DNA of 35,911 nt, taken from NCBI GenBank assembly GCA_963605415.1, contig CAVCUL010000019.1:1-35911 (forward strand), written 5' to 3'. The notes beneath the pieces were generated by a model that had not been told where the DNA came from, did no database searches, and saw nothing but the letters and a program-made list of their open reading frames with translations. This DNA comes from CAG-217 sp963605415. GTDB lineage: Bacteria > Bacillota > Clostridia > Oscillospirales > Acutalibacteraceae. Made by a program: the position numbers and the translations under genes. Numbering within the stretch: position 1 is the stretch's first letter; each line of letters starts with the position of its first letter. Shown in pieces: positions 14,601-23,733 of this stretch.

Positions 14601-17600
14601 CCAGCTTGGCGTTCTTGTAGGCGCCGTCGGTAAGCAGGGATACATTGTACTGATAGAAATCGCTGGCCTCTTCCCCGTCCAGATAAATCTCCACATTGTT
14701 GATATGGGTGTACTTTTCCAGTCCCTTGTAGGCGGCAATCAACTTCTCCAGCTGGGCATCCACCTGCTTTTGATTGGAGGCGTTGGCGTCAATCATAGCC
14801 TGGGACTCGGTCAAAGCATCCTGGTACGCCTGCCAGGTGGCCGGGTAATAGTTGGTCTCAACCAGCTCCAGGGTCTTATATGTATCAATCTGCGCCTGCA
14901 ATGCGTCGTAGTTGGTCACCACATTTACCGTACAGGTGGCGGTGTAACCGCCGTCGCAGGTGGTAACGGTAATCACGCAGTCGCCGCCACTTTTAAAGGT
15001 GACCACGCCGTTTTGATCCACGGTAGCAATATCCGCGTCAGAGGTGCTCCACACCACATCCTGCACAGAGGCCTTGCCGATCAGACCGAAGCCGGTGGGC
15101 TCAACCGTTGCCTTTAAGGTTTGGCTTTCGCCCACCTTGCCGCCGACAATCTCTGTGGTATCCAGCTTCACGCCGGTGACCGGGTCGTTGGCAAAGGCCA
15201 CATAAATGCTGTCTGTATACACATTGTCCATATAGTCCGTGGCCGTAACGGTGATCTTGGCCTGGCAGGCCTTGTTACCGGCGGGCTTTACAATGCCGTT
15301 GGCGTCCACGGTCACCGCGTCATTGTCGCTGCTCCACTTAATGGTGCGGTACATGGCGGTTTTGGGCGCCACCAGTGCATCAAAGTCTACGGAATAGCTG
15401 TCATATCGCTTGGTAGCAGACACCTTTACACTGCGGAACTCTCCGGCGTCCGTGCCGTCCTTGTTTACAATGGATACGCCGTTCAGGCCTACATAACCGC
15501 CCAGTCTGTAAAATGCATACAGCAGCTCCCGGGCATATGTGTCACAGCTGTCCTGGCTGGCCATAGGCTCGTCGTAATATACATAATAAGCATAATCCAG
15601 CTTACGGCTAAAGTCCTTATATAATGTTTTATTCTCGTCGGTGCGTTCGATTACCGTGTCCTCACAGATCTCAATCACCTGCTTTAAGTAATCCTTATCC
15701 GGATACACGGTCACCTGCTTCTCCGCCACAATACCGCCGGAAACAGATACGCAATACAGAGTGGCAGTGCCTACATCCACACCGGTAATCACGGCGTTGC
15801 CCTTGCTGTCGCCCTTCCCGGCCACGGTAAACACATTTTCATCTGAGGAATACCAGTTGGCACCGTAGCAGGACTGCAGGGTTGCGGAGGAGCCGTCAAA
15901 GGTCATGGAGTGGCTCACATCCAGAGTCTTGCCGTTGGTCACGGACAGCTCGTCGCCGTCAATGGTATTTGTCTTGGCAGCATTGCGCACCACGCACAAG
16001 GTTACCACATCGGATTTGATATTGCCGTCTGCAGACACGCACCAAATGTGCACGCTGGAGGCGCTGGCGCAAGAGGCCTTGCCCACCACCTTTACGGTAC
16101 CGGCAGACTGATCCTCGTCCTTCAGCTCAAACTGATCCGTATTATCAATATACCATTTTACAGTCTTGTTGGTGGCATCCTCCGGATCCACATTGGCCTT
16201 CACCAATACGCCGGAACCGTCATACACGGTGCTGACGGTCACGGTGGCATAATCCTGCGTCTGACCATCCACTTCCGTCTGCTGCAAATTCAGCTTGACG
16301 CTGTTGGCCAAAACAGCGCTTTTTACAGCGCTCTCCACACTTACATCAATGGAGGACACCGGCAGACCGTTAAAGATGGTGGTCTGGGTCTGCACCTGAG
16401 AGATGGTGTAGTAACTGCCGTCCAGCAGCTTGTAACCGGTAGAGGCCTTAAACACCACCGTAGCAGTGCCCCCGGCCAGAGCAGTATAATTGCCGTCCTT
16501 ATCCAACTTGGCAATGCCGTTCTCCACCGAGCCGTCATGGTGGACGGTGGTGGTCTCGCCGGTGGTCTCGTCCGTTACAGTCTCGTCATAGGCATCGCCG
16601 GCCCACAGGTACTTGGGATTGCCGTCCTCGTCCTCGCCGTTCAGCAAGCCCCAGGTGATGGTCAGGTTATTGGCAGTGCTGACACGCACCGGGTACACCG
16701 TGTAGGTCAGCGCCTGGGTGTCGCCGATGTTGCATTCCTGCTCCGCATGAATCACCGCGTCACTGAGCACCCGCCCGGTTTTGCCGGTGACGGTAATCTC
16801 CTTGGTTTTGACCACCTGGTTGGCGGCAGAAACTGCGGTGATGGTGCACTTTTGGCTATTCAGCGCCGTGCCCATACTGCCCCCGGCGTCACGGCCGGTG
16901 ATGATCCCGGTCTGGGGATCCACATAAGCCACGCTCTCGTCCGAAGAGGACCAGGTAATATCCGATGTATCTGCCGCTACAGGCTTGGCGTCCGTAATGG
17001 CCATCTGAATCTGAGCGCCCTCCTGCACCGTATCCGGACCTGTAATATTAAAGTCCTCGCAGGGTACGCCGTCAACAACATTGAAGGTAATGGTATCGTT
17101 ATATTTCAGCTTCAGCAAAATGTTGGCAATGATTTTTACCGCCGTAGCCGTCAACTGCACCGCGTCTGCCGAGTCGCCCACAATATCTTTGATGGCAAAG
17201 CAGGCGTCCAGCAGGGCCGCCAGCACATTGCGGTCCATATCAATGCCCAGATATTTAATCAGAATATCGGCAACCTTCTTGGTATCAATCGTGCCGGTAT
17301 TGTCCAGCTGGTAGATGTAGTTGACCATCTTCAGCAGGTTGTTAATGAAGCCCTCCGTATCCGGCGACACAATAATCGTCACCGTACCGGTGTTCTTAAA
17401 GGTTACCAGGCCGCTGTCATCCACCGTGGCAACCACCTTGCCCTGGGAAAAGACAGAGCTGCTTTTTACCGAGTACACCACGCCCATGTGCAGCCGCACT
17501 GGGGTGGTTACGGCGGTCAGCTGGCAAGTGGTCCCTTTGGCCACTGTGGTCTCAATCTGAGACTTGTTGGTAATATGGGTACCGTTGGGCAGGAAGTTGG

Positions 17601-18279
17601 CATAGAACTCCTCGTTCTTCTTGACGGTCACCGCCAGTGTGTCGTCTGCCAGCTGGTTGCCGTCTGCGTCATACAGGGTCACATGCACAATGGAATTGAT
17701 ATTGTCCAAATACTTGCGCAGAGACTCAATCCACTGATCAGAGTAGGACTCAAAGATCTTGCCCAGAGCAGAGTCCTCGCCCATGGTTTTTTCAATCAAA
17801 GCAATGATCTCGTCCGTGTCCATGGTGTCCACATTCACCTTGTCATTGAACAAGGCCTTTTCCAGTGCGGCACCGGCGATCTTGCCCACCAGGGGTACAG
17901 ACTTCACCTCATTGTCGATCCAGTTCTGGATCACGGCGCCCTTGGAGGAGTCAAAGGCCTTCACCAGACCGTTTTGATCCACATCCACCAGGGTGGGTGC
18001 CTCGCTGTACCACTTGATGGTGCCGTTATCCGGCAACTCGCAGTCAATAAGCTTGTAGCTCAGCTGCAAGGTGTCGCCCTCGGTCATCACCTCGTGATAG
18101 GTATTGCCCTCTTCGTCCGTGTCCTGTACTGCATTGCCGTCTGAATAAAACAGCTGAATGTTGTACACGCCGATCACTTCGCCCGCCCAGGCAGAGAAAG
18201 CAGGGGTCAGCACAGTGATCACCGTAAGCACGGCCAAAAAGACGCTGAGCAGGCGCTTTTTGCTGTACATAAACTTCAT
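11644..18279 (-). CDS. Giant secreted protein of repeated bacterial Ig-like (Big2) and FIVAR-type helical modules
   Basis: A 2211-residue exported protein. Signal peptide about 1-32 (basic start, long hydrophobic core, A-W-A). Big2-type Ig folds recur, with signatures such as W-S/T-S-D/S-x-x-x-I-A-T-V-x-x-x-G-x-V-T-F and D-G-G-Y-T-A-T-C-T-V. Helical FIVAR-like segments lie at about residues 860-927 (degenerate), 1120-1187, 1392-1457, 1672-1740 and 1939-2003, giving a module of roughly 265-280 residues: Ig, Ig, helical. The N-terminal 850 residues are less regular. No LPxTG, SLH, dockerin or transmembrane anchor is visible at the C-terminus (V-T-F-N-R-F). GGAAGGA precedes the ATG. Probably a cell-surface stalk or adhesin; ligand unknown. 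Confidence 0.85.
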   Translation of the reverse strand: MKFMYSKKRLLSVFLAVLTVITVLTPAFSAWAGEVIGVYNIQLFYSDGNAVQDTDEEGNTYHEVMTEGDTLQLSYKLIDCELPDNGTIKWYSEAPTLVDVDQNGLVKAFDSSKGAVIQNWIDNEVKSVPLVGKIAGAALEKALFNDKVNVDTMDTDEIIALIEKTMGEDSALGKIFESYSDQWIESLRKYLDNINSIVHVTLYDADGNQLADDTLAVTVKKNEEFYANFLPNGTHITNKSQIETTVAKGTTCQLTAVTTPVRLHMGVVYSVKSSSVFSQGKVVATVDDSGLVTFKNTGTVTIIVSPDTEGFINNLLKMVNYIYQLDNTGTIDTKKVADILIKYLGIDMDRNVLAALLDACFAIKDIVGDSADAVQLTATAVKIIANILLKLKYNDTITFNVVDGVPCEDFNITGPDTVQEGAQIQMAITDAKPVAADTSDITWSSSDESVAYVDPQTGIITGRDAGGSMGTALNSQKCTITAVSAANQVVKTKEITVTGKTGRVLSDAVIHAEQECNIGDTQALTYTVYPVRVSTANNLTITWGLLNGEDEDGNPKYLWAGDAYDETVTDETTGETTTVHHDGSVENGIAKLDKDGNYTALAGGTATVVFKASTGYKLLDGSYYTISQVQTQTTIFNGLPVSSIDVSVESAVKSAVLANSVKLNLQQTEVDGQTQDYATVTVSTVYDGSGVLVKANVDPEDATNKTVKWYIDNTDQFELKDEDQSAGTVKVVGKASCASASSVHIWCVSADGNIKSDVVTLCVVRNAAKTNTIDGDELSVTNGKTLDVSHSMTFDGSSATLQSCYGANWYSSDENVFTVAGKGDSKGNAVITGVDVGTATLYCVSVSGGIVAEKQVTVYPDKDYLKQVIEICEDTVIERTDENKTLYKDFSRKLDYAYYVYYDEPMASQDSCDTYARELLYAFYRLGGYVGLNGVSIVNKDGTDAGEFRSVKVSATKRYDSYSVDFDALVAPKTAMYRTIKWSSDNDAVTVDANGIVKPAGNKACQAKITVTATDYMDNVYTDSIYVAFANDPVTGVKLDTTEIVGGKVGESQTLKATVEPTGFGLIGKASVQDVVWSTSDADIATVDQNGVVTFKSGGDCVITVTTCDGGYTATCTVNVVTNYDALQAQIDTYKTLELVETNYYPATWQAYQDALTESQAMIDANASNQKQVDAQLEKLIAAYKGLEKYTHINNVEIYLDGEEASDFYQYNVSLLTDGAYKNAKLDLNVRLYPNNASYASVTWTSSTDKIVISEDGVASPAASTSFNMLKNEGYYGKITCTVTDHFGESWTDDVWVSFAYTPATGITVSESAITGSIGETHQLTAKVQPTGTLGVGKASISDFYWESDNEDIATVSQSGLVTFVSTGATTVRAIAYDGGYTATCTVSTGGDRSALQSALEQYKDTNYQDYEYTVGITFKQAYEQAQSVMNDNTKTQDEIDQAAKALVEAGAALAGNEIVKAQTLDVSYVGYSRNTALGSYKERSSGTVGDSDALTIDLSQNGYADTLRENNKLELSAAVVPEGADSNGITWSVDDSKNMKTSQSDGKLVLNPSSATSNAWAKVTVTTTDHYNRAVSRTITVVMSTNVISGVSLDQTQLNLLATGDPVQLNATLAGSSSKTFNDVTWTSSDERVATVENGLVTPVGVGDCTITVKTLDGGYTATCAVTVRADYSVLEAKYAEYQQLVDQSKGQYVYTEASLAVLETACAQAKAMIDSGLSTQDEIDAQVELLESAHNGLVKYIIAQGVSLTADTENQSNVTIPNPGYIRYLHNDLSLKNKTIQLRAVTEPAGGLYQSISWSSSNDKITVSDTGLVTNTDSGNQWAEITCTITTVKGDSYTATTTVCFTRYAVTGVSFDTEMVHGSPQDTVSVSPTVTTTATIASLALRDCTFTSDHPEIATVDSTGKITFVTQGKATITATTVDGGYTATVIAYTTYDFSALQQAITAAGAVDYKDYAYDYGMAFKTAYDKAVEVNADYESSQETIDAATSALTQAQNALAGHEFVGPGEISFTSGGAAVTEGKALVVDDNQQVTLSATYADGAMVQDPSWTTAEENNVTAATDASGNLVLTKTDADASGSVKVTYTLKDAYDRSYTKTITVKLVNQKINIDSFKFTYGGNEVDSVSYSCGGVYSGKSIQLGVSTYPTDADAYVSALWTSNNKNLVVDQTGKVSTSGTMLSTKYTATITCTLTLEDGSTVTNSIQVTFNRF

Positions 18280-18375
18280 AGAACCATCCTTCCGCTTGCC
18301 GCTGCGGCAGCGCCTTTTGCGCGTACCGCTCAGCGCCCGCTTTCCGGCGCCCTACGACAACATTTATACACAATA

Positions 18376-18404
18376 ATTATAAAACAGAAATCCTGCCAAT
18401 GCAA
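18376..18404 (-). promoter_or_regulatory. Promoter of the giant Ig-like/dockerin gene pair
   Basis: Minus strand: TTGCAT (18399-18404), 17-base spacer, TATAAT (18376-18381). This implies a leader of about 90 bases before the ATG at 18279; nothing conserved was recognised in it. Confidence 0.7.
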
Positions 18405-18484
18405 CGCACAATCTGTGGTTTTGCCCCGAAAATACGCCAAACTTTCGCCCCGTCTTTTGTCTATTATCTACAAAGAATTCTCAA

Positions 18485-18527
18485 CAAAAAATAATTAAAG
18501 GACGGAATACGAATATCCGTCCTTTAA
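18485..18527 (-). terminator. Rho-independent terminator of the PAS gene
   Basis: 12-bp perfect stem TTAAAGGACGGA (18495-18506) / TCCGTCCTTTAA (18516-18527), 15 bases after the PAS stop codon. The minus-strand tail is ATTATTTTTTG. Confidence 0.88.
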
Positions 18528-18541
18528 CTTAATGTATAAAT

Positions 18542-19711
18542 TTATATTACATTGAGTACACCCAAAAAGGCTTTTGAGCCGTCCGGATGGTCAATCACCT
18601 TGCGGCTGTCCCGCACCCGCAAGGCACAGGCATCGCCGATATAAAGGGTGTATTCCGCCGTAACCAGTCGCTCGGTGGTCGCCGCAGACCGAAACCGCTC
18701 TGCAGTGGCCGTCGCCTCGCTTTCGTCCATCAGTCGGCCCAAATTGCCGGAAAACAAATCGAACAGTTCCGTTCTGGAATAGCCAATAAACTGAACAAAA
18801 TCCTCGCTGACCAAATCCAGCTGTAAGGGCGTTTCCGTATCGGTAAAGAAAGTGGCGCCGGGCAAATTCTTAAACAGGCTCACCAGCCGCTGGGCCTCCC
18901 GATCTGCCTTTTCCTCCGCCTCTTTAATCCGGGTAATATCCGTAAACACCGCATGGAATACCGGGCACTCACCATCAAAGCGCTGAATACCCGCCTGCAG
19001 CTGGCACCAGATAAACTCGTTCTCATGCACCCGCACCCGGCACTCACAATCCACTTCTTCGCCTACGGCCATGGCGCGACCAATGGCCTGAAACACGGTG
19101 GAGCGATCATCCGGGTGAAGCAATTCATCCAGCCGATACGCCCGCTGTCGACTGCTTTCCTGTGAGGTGCCGAACAACCGACAGCAGCCCTGATTAAGAT
19201 ACAGGCACTCAATATGCATCTCCGGTGTAACTTTAAACAGGCACACCCCGCCGCACACCAGATCGATCAGTTCGTTCATCTCCACCGTCTTGGCCCGCAG
19301 GCGCTCCTGGCGCCGTCGGCTCTCGGACACATCCGCAAAGGTCATACGGCACAGAGTGGAGTCCTCATAATTTTGGCCCACACAGTGGACAAAGAGCGGC
19401 GCGCCCTTTTGGTCCAGCAGATCCATGGTTATATATGTAAACCGGGCGCCTTTTTTGCAGATGCTTTGCATCACCCGCTCCCGGTCCGCCGGCTTTAACT
19501 TATCATATAGGAACAGCTTCCCCTCTTTGATCTTAGACGGGTGCACACCCACGAACCGGGCAAAGTGACTGTCTGCGTCTACCACCTGCAGGTCGTTGGC
19601 CTTGTCCACCACCACATTCATAAATTCCACTTCATAGGGGGCTGCGTTTAAAGTCTCTGGTTGCGTGGCTCCCACCTCTCTTTCTCTGCTTGGGTTCAGG
19701 GCAGGCTGCAC
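18542..19711 (-). CDS. PAS-domain-only sensory protein
   Basis: 389 residues, apparently cytosolic (no membrane segment), with three PAS-like domains at about 25-135, 150-265 and 280-389. Markers are T-F-A-D-V-S-E-S-R-R-R-Q-E at the end of the first and the second's C-terminal D-I-T-R-I-K-E-A-E-E. A short coiled helix (K-A-D-R-E-A-Q-R-L) follows, then a final F-L-G-V-L-N-V-I just before the stop. Such proteins normally continue into GGDEF, EAL or histidine kinase domains; here a strong terminator follows 15 bases after the stop. The start is uncertain: the frame begins with GTG at 19711, and a GTG 12 codons later is an alternative. A TATAAT box (minus, 19729-19734) lies just upstream. Ligand and output are unknown. 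Confidence 0.8.
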   Translation of the reverse strand: MQPALNPSREREVGATQPETLNAAPYEVEFMNVVVDKANDLQVVDADSHFARFVGVHPSKIKEGKLFLYDKLKPADRERVMQSICKKGARFTYITMDLLDQKGAPLFVHCVGQNYEDSTLCRMTFADVSESRRRQERLRAKTVEMNELIDLVCGGVCLFKVTPEMHIECLYLNQGCCRLFGTSQESSRQRAYRLDELLHPDDRSTVFQAIGRAMAVGEEVDCECRVRVHENEFIWCQLQAGIQRFDGECPVFHAVFTDITRIKEAEEKADREAQRLVSLFKNLPGATFFTDTETPLQLDLVSEDFVQFIGYSRTELFDLFSGNLGRLMDESEATATAERFRSAATTERLVTAEYTLYIGDACALRVRDSRKVIDHPDGSKAFLGVLNVI

Positions 19712-19789
19712 ACCTGCATATCGCCCTCATTATAGCACACTTTCTTCCCCATTTGCGAACGATTTTTTACAAGTTAGTAAAAATTTCAT

Positions 19790-19811
19790 AAAGTCCGTAA
19801 AAAGTCCGTAA
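19790..19811 (+). repeat. 11-bp perfect tandem repeat upstream of purL
   Basis: AAAGTCCGTAA occurs twice head to tail (19790-19800, 19801-19811) in the 195-base AT-rich gap between the divergent PAS and purL genes, about 35 bases before the putative purL promoter. It could be an operator; no known PurR box was recognised. Confidence 0.6.
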
Positions 19812-19844
19812 AAATTTTGCAAAACAGTAGGCAATCGGCCGGAT

Positions 19845-19872
19845 TTGTGCTATTATATCTTTATTCTATACA
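19845..19872 (+). promoter_or_regulatory. Possible purL promoter
   Basis: TTGTGC (19845-19850), 16-base spacer, TATACA (19867-19872). An alternative -10 box TATTAT at 19851 lacks a good -35. The leader would be about 30 bases, ending in TTAGGAG before the ATG. Confidence 0.4.
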
Positions 19873-19906
19873 CCCGGTGTGAATACTTTCAGTTAGGAGA
19901 ACCCCT

Positions 19907-22900
19907 ATGGCAAATGTTTATCGGATTTTTGTGGAGAAAAAGAAAGGCAATGACATTGAGGCCACGCAGATCTTAACGGATCTGCGCCAGAATGTGGGCA
20001 TTACGGCGCTCACCGGCCTGCGGCTCATCAACCGCTACGATGTGCAGGGCGTCAGTAAGGCGGAGTTCCGCCGGGCCGTGCACGGGGTCTTTGCCGAGGA
20101 CAATCTGGACCATACGGCAGATGCGGTGACCTTCGCTCCCGATGAGCGGGTGTTTGCCATGGAATTCCTGCCCGGTCAGTATGACCAACGGGCAGACAGC
20201 GCCGCCCAGTGTATCCAGCTGCTCACCGCAGGGGAATGCCCCCGGGTAGCCAGCGCCAAGGTGATCGCCCTCACCGGCGACATTACGGACGCGGAGTTCG
20301 ATAAGATCAAGTCCTATCTGATCAACCCGGTGGAGAGCCGGGAGGCCACCATGGACAAGCCGGAGAGCCTGGACATGGCTGCCGATGTACCGGCGGATAT
20401 TACGCGCATTACCGGCTTTATTGCCAAGAGTGATGAGGAGATCGCCGCCTACCACGGCCAAATGGGCTTTGCCATGAGCGTGGAGGACCTCCGCTGGGTG
20501 CGGGACTACTTTAAGAATGAAGAGCACCGGGACCCCAGCCTGACAGAGCTGAAAGTGATCGACACCTACTGGTCCGACCATTGCCGCCACACCACCTTTT
20601 CCACCAAGCTGGACAAGATCACCGTGGAGGAGAGCAAGTACGCCGCTGCGGTGGAGAACGCCCTGCGCCTGTACCTGGATATGCGCGGCGCTCTGTATGC
20701 AGGCAAGAACAAGGACATTTGCCTGATGGATATGGCCTGCATCGGCACCAAATATCTGAAAACCAAAGGCAAGGCAGACAATCTGGACGAGAGCGAGGAG
20801 ATCAACGCCTGCTCTATTGAAGTACCGGTAACCGTGGACGGCAAGACCGAGCAGTGGTTGGTGCAGTTTAAGAACGAGACCCACAACCACCCCACGGAGA
20901 TCGAGCCCTTCGGTGGTGCGGCCACCTGCCTGGGCGGTGCCATCCGTGACCCGTTGAGCGGGCGTGCCTATGTGTACCAGGCGATGCGGGTCACCGGCTC
21001 CGGCGACCCCACCACCGCCTTCGCGGACACCCTGGAGGCCAAGCTGCCCCAGCGGAAGATCACCACCGGCGCTGCCCAGGGCTACAGCAGCTACGGCAAC
21101 CAGATCGGACTGGCCACCGGCCAGGTCACCGAGCTGTACGACGCCGGATATGTGGCCAAGCGTATGGAGATCGGCGCGGTGATCGGCGCCTCTCCCAAAG
21201 AGAATGTAGTACGGGCCTGCCCCACCCCCGGCGACATTATTGTACTGCTGGGCGGGCGCACCGGCCGTGACGGCTGCGGCGGCGCCACCGGCTCCTCCAA
21301 GGCCCATAATTCCGAATCTATCGAGACCTGCGGCGCAGAGGTGCAAAAGGGTAATCCCCCCACCGAGCGCAAGATCCAGCGGCTGTTCCGCAACAAGGAT
21401 GTATCCACCCGTATTAAGCGCTGCAACGACTTTGGCGCCGGCGGCGTGTGCGTGGCTATCGGCGAGCTGGCCGACGGCCTGACCGTGGACCTGGACAAGG
21501 TGCCCAAAAAGTACGAGGGGCTGGACGGCACGGAGCTGGCCATCTCCGAGAGCCAGGAGCGTATGGCCGTAGTGCTGGACCCCAAGGATGTGGACGCCTT
21601 TATCGCCGCAGCTTACAAAGAGAACTTAGAGGCCACTCCGGTGGCCGTGGTAACGGACAACAATCGACTGGAAATGACCTGGCGTGGCGACAAGATCGTG
21701 GACATCAGCCGGGACTTCCTGAACACCAACGGCGTGACCCAGCACGCCACCGCGTCCATTGCCCCCATTGACGAGAACAAGAACTATTTACATGCCGTAC
21801 CGGCAGAGCTGCACGGGCTGTCCCTGTCCGCTGCGCTGAAAGCCAACCTGAGCCGACTGGAAGTCTGCTCCCAAAAGGGCTTGGTAGAGCGGTTTGACGC
21901 CTCCATCGGCGCCGCTACGGTGAATATGCCCTATGCCGGCGTGTACCAGCTGACCCCGGAAGAGGCTATGGTAGCCAAGCTGCCCCTGGAGCACGGCCAA
22001 ACGGACGACGCTACGGTAATGGCCTACGGCTTTATCCCCGGCGTGTCTCGCTGGAGCCCCTTCCATTCCGCCGCCTTTGCGGTAACGGAGAGCCTGTCCA
22101 AGCTGGCTGCCGTGGGCTGCGACCCGGCAGAAGCACGGCTCACCTTCCAGGAATACTTTGAGCGCCTGGGCGACAAGCCGGAGCGCTGGGGCAAGCCCGC
22201 TGCCGCCCTGCTGGGCGCCCTAACCGCACAGGCCGGGTACGGCACCCCCTCCATCGGCGGTAAAGACTCTATGAGCGGCTCCTTTAACCAGCTGGATGTA
22301 CCGCCCACCCTGGTGAGCTTTGCCGTGGGTATGAGCAAGGCGTCCCACACCGGCACCGCCCTGCTGCAACACCCGGGCAGCAAAGTGTATCTGCTGCAAA
22401 TTCCGGTAACAGAGGCCACCGGCCTGCCGGATTACAAAAACGCCATGGCTCTGATGCAGGCAGTCTTCGCCGGCGTACAGAACAAGTCCATTCTCTCCGC
22501 CGCCGTGGTGAAAGAGGGCGGTGCCGCTGCCGCCGTATGTAAGATGGCATTCGGCAGCAAGCTGGGCTTTACCTTTGCCCAGGGGCTGGACGCTGCCACC
22601 CTGTTTGCCCCCTATGAGGGCAGCTTTGTGGTGGAGATCCCCGAGGACGGCACCCTGGCCGACAGCCTGGCGCCTTATGCCACTGCACTGGGCGCCGTCA
22701 ACGGCAACGGGATCTTTATTCTGGACGGCGATGTGCTGACGGTGGACGAACTGATCGCCGCCTGGAGCAGCAAGCTGGAGCGCGTGTTCCCCACAGACAG
22801 CGGCAAGAGCGCTGCGGTGGAGGATGTGCCCCTTTATAAAGAGCGCTCCATTTTCGTCAGCCAAAACAAAGTGGCCCGGCCCCGGGTATTCATTCCCGCG

Positions 22901-23674
22901 TTCCCCGGCACCAACTGCGAGGTAGACACCGCCCGCGCCTTTGAACAGGCCGGTGCGGACCCCCATATTTTAGTAGTAGGCAACCTGACGCCCGCCGCCA
23001 TTAACGAGACCATTGAGAAAATGGTAGAGGAAATCAAGCAGGCGCAGATCGTGATGCTGCCCGGCGGTTTCTCCGGCGGTGACGAGCCGGAAGGCTCCGG
23101 CAAGTTCATTGCCACCACTTTCCGCAACCCGGCAGTGGCCGAGGCGGTCACCCAGCTGCTGAACTGCCGCGACGGCTTAATGCTGGGTATCTGCAACGGG
23201 TTCCAGGCGCTGATCAAGCTGGGTCTGGTGCCCTACGGCAAGATCGTGGATATTGAAGAGAACGACCCCACCCTGACCTTTAACACCATTGGCCGCCATA
23301 TCAGCCAAATGGCGTACACCCGAGTCACCAGCACCAAGTCCCCGTGGCTGGCGGGCACCCGGGCAGGCGAAATGTTTGCCGTGCCCATCTCTCACGGTGA
23401 GGGCCGGTTCGTAGCGGACGAGGCCACCCTGCGCCGGTTGGCGGAGAACGGCCAAATCGCTACCCAGTATGTGGACCCGGACGGCAATGTGGCTACGGAT
23501 ATGCCCTTTAACCCCAACGGCTCCGTATGGGCGGTGGAAGGCATCACTTCCCCGGACGGCCGTGTGCTGGGCAAGATGGGTCACTGCGAGCGCAAGGGCA
23601 CGGATCTGTACAAGAATGTACCCTTTAACAAGGATATGCAGATCTTTGAGTCCGGCGTGAAATACTTCAAATAA
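19907..23674 (+). CDS. purL: Phosphoribosylformylglycinamidine synthase, single-chain
   Basis: Fourth step of purine synthesis: FGAR + glutamine + ATP to FGAM. The 1255-residue chain fuses what other bacteria make as PurS, PurL and PurQ. It has a PurS-like N-terminus (about 1-80), then the linker (Y-W-S-D-H-C-R-H-T-T-F) and two AIRS-type ATP-binding halves (K-N-E-T-H-N-H-P-T-E-I and G-A-G-G-V). The C-terminal class I glutaminase has nucleophile Cys1096 (G-I-C-N-G-F-Q) and His1163/Glu1165 (S-H-G-E-G-R). Length is somewhat below the 1290-1300 of the enterobacterial enzyme, but no key residue is missing. No other pur gene is nearby. Confidence 0.95.
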   Translation: MANVYRIFVEKKKGNDIEATQILTDLRQNVGITALTGLRLINRYDVQGVSKAEFRRAVHGVFAEDNLDHTADAVTFAPDERVFAMEFLPGQYDQRADSAAQCIQLLTAGECPRVASAKVIALTGDITDAEFDKIKSYLINPVESREATMDKPESLDMAADVPADITRITGFIAKSDEEIAAYHGQMGFAMSVEDLRWVRDYFKNEEHRDPSLTELKVIDTYWSDHCRHTTFSTKLDKITVEESKYAAAVENALRLYLDMRGALYAGKNKDICLMDMACIGTKYLKTKGKADNLDESEEINACSIEVPVTVDGKTEQWLVQFKNETHNHPTEIEPFGGAATCLGGAIRDPLSGRAYVYQAMRVTGSGDPTTAFADTLEAKLPQRKITTGAAQGYSSYGNQIGLATGQVTELYDAGYVAKRMEIGAVIGASPKENVVRACPTPGDIIVLLGGRTGRDGCGGATGSSKAHNSESIETCGAEVQKGNPPTERKIQRLFRNKDVSTRIKRCNDFGAGGVCVAIGELADGLTVDLDKVPKKYEGLDGTELAISESQERMAVVLDPKDVDAFIAAAYKENLEATPVAVVTDNNRLEMTWRGDKIVDISRDFLNTNGVTQHATASIAPIDENKNYLHAVPAELHGLSLSAALKANLSRLEVCSQKGLVERFDASIGAATVNMPYAGVYQLTPEEAMVAKLPLEHGQTDDATVMAYGFIPGVSRWSPFHSAAFAVTESLSKLAAVGCDPAEARLTFQEYFERLGDKPERWGKPAAALLGALTAQAGYGTPSIGGKDSMSGSFNQLDVPPTLVSFAVGMSKASHTGTALLQHPGSKVYLLQIPVTEATGLPDYKNAMALMQAVFAGVQNKSILSAAVVKEGGAAAAVCKMAFGSKLGFTFAQGLDAATLFAPYEGSFVVEIPEDGTLADSLAPYATALGAVNGNGIFILDGDVLTVDELIAAWSSKLERVFPTDSGKSAAVEDVPLYKERSIFVSQNKVARPRVFIPAFPGTNCEVDTARAFEQAGADPHILVVGNLTPAAINETIEKMVEEIKQAQIVMLPGGFSGGDEPEGSGKFIATTFRNPAVAEAVTQLLNCRDGLMLGICNGFQALIKLGLVPYGKIVDIEENDPTLTFNTIGRHISQMAYTRVTSTKSPWLAGTRAGEMFAVPISHGEGRFVADEATLRRLAENGQIATQYVDPDGNVATDMPFNPNGSVWAVEGITSPDGRVLGKMGHCERKGTDLYKNVPFNKDMQIFESGVKYFK

Positions 23675-23733
23675 GTGCAATTTCAGCCGCCGTCTGCTCC
23701 TGCAGGCGGCATAGGCTTTTCAGGAGGATCAAT

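Noticed and set aside
12271..15117. 948-codon open frame on the plus strand opposite the giant Ig-like gene
   Set aside because: The translation is rich in H, G, R and Q without domains, signal peptide or ribosome site. It mirrors the strongly biased codon use of the minus-strand gene, whose product has clear repeats.
15910..18144. 744-codon plus-strand open frame opposite the N-terminal part of the same gene
   Set aside because: Same antisense composition effect (G/H/V/I-rich, no recognisable domain); overlaps a well-supported gene completely.
19973..21346. 457-codon minus-strand frame inside purL
   Set aside because: Antisense shadow of a gene with full PurL motifs; no start signal or domain.
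23675..23733. GC-rich hairpin between purL and the ApgM gene considered as a terminator or riboswitch
   Set aside because: The stem has a bulge and no U-tract, and the span is too short for a known riboswitch class.
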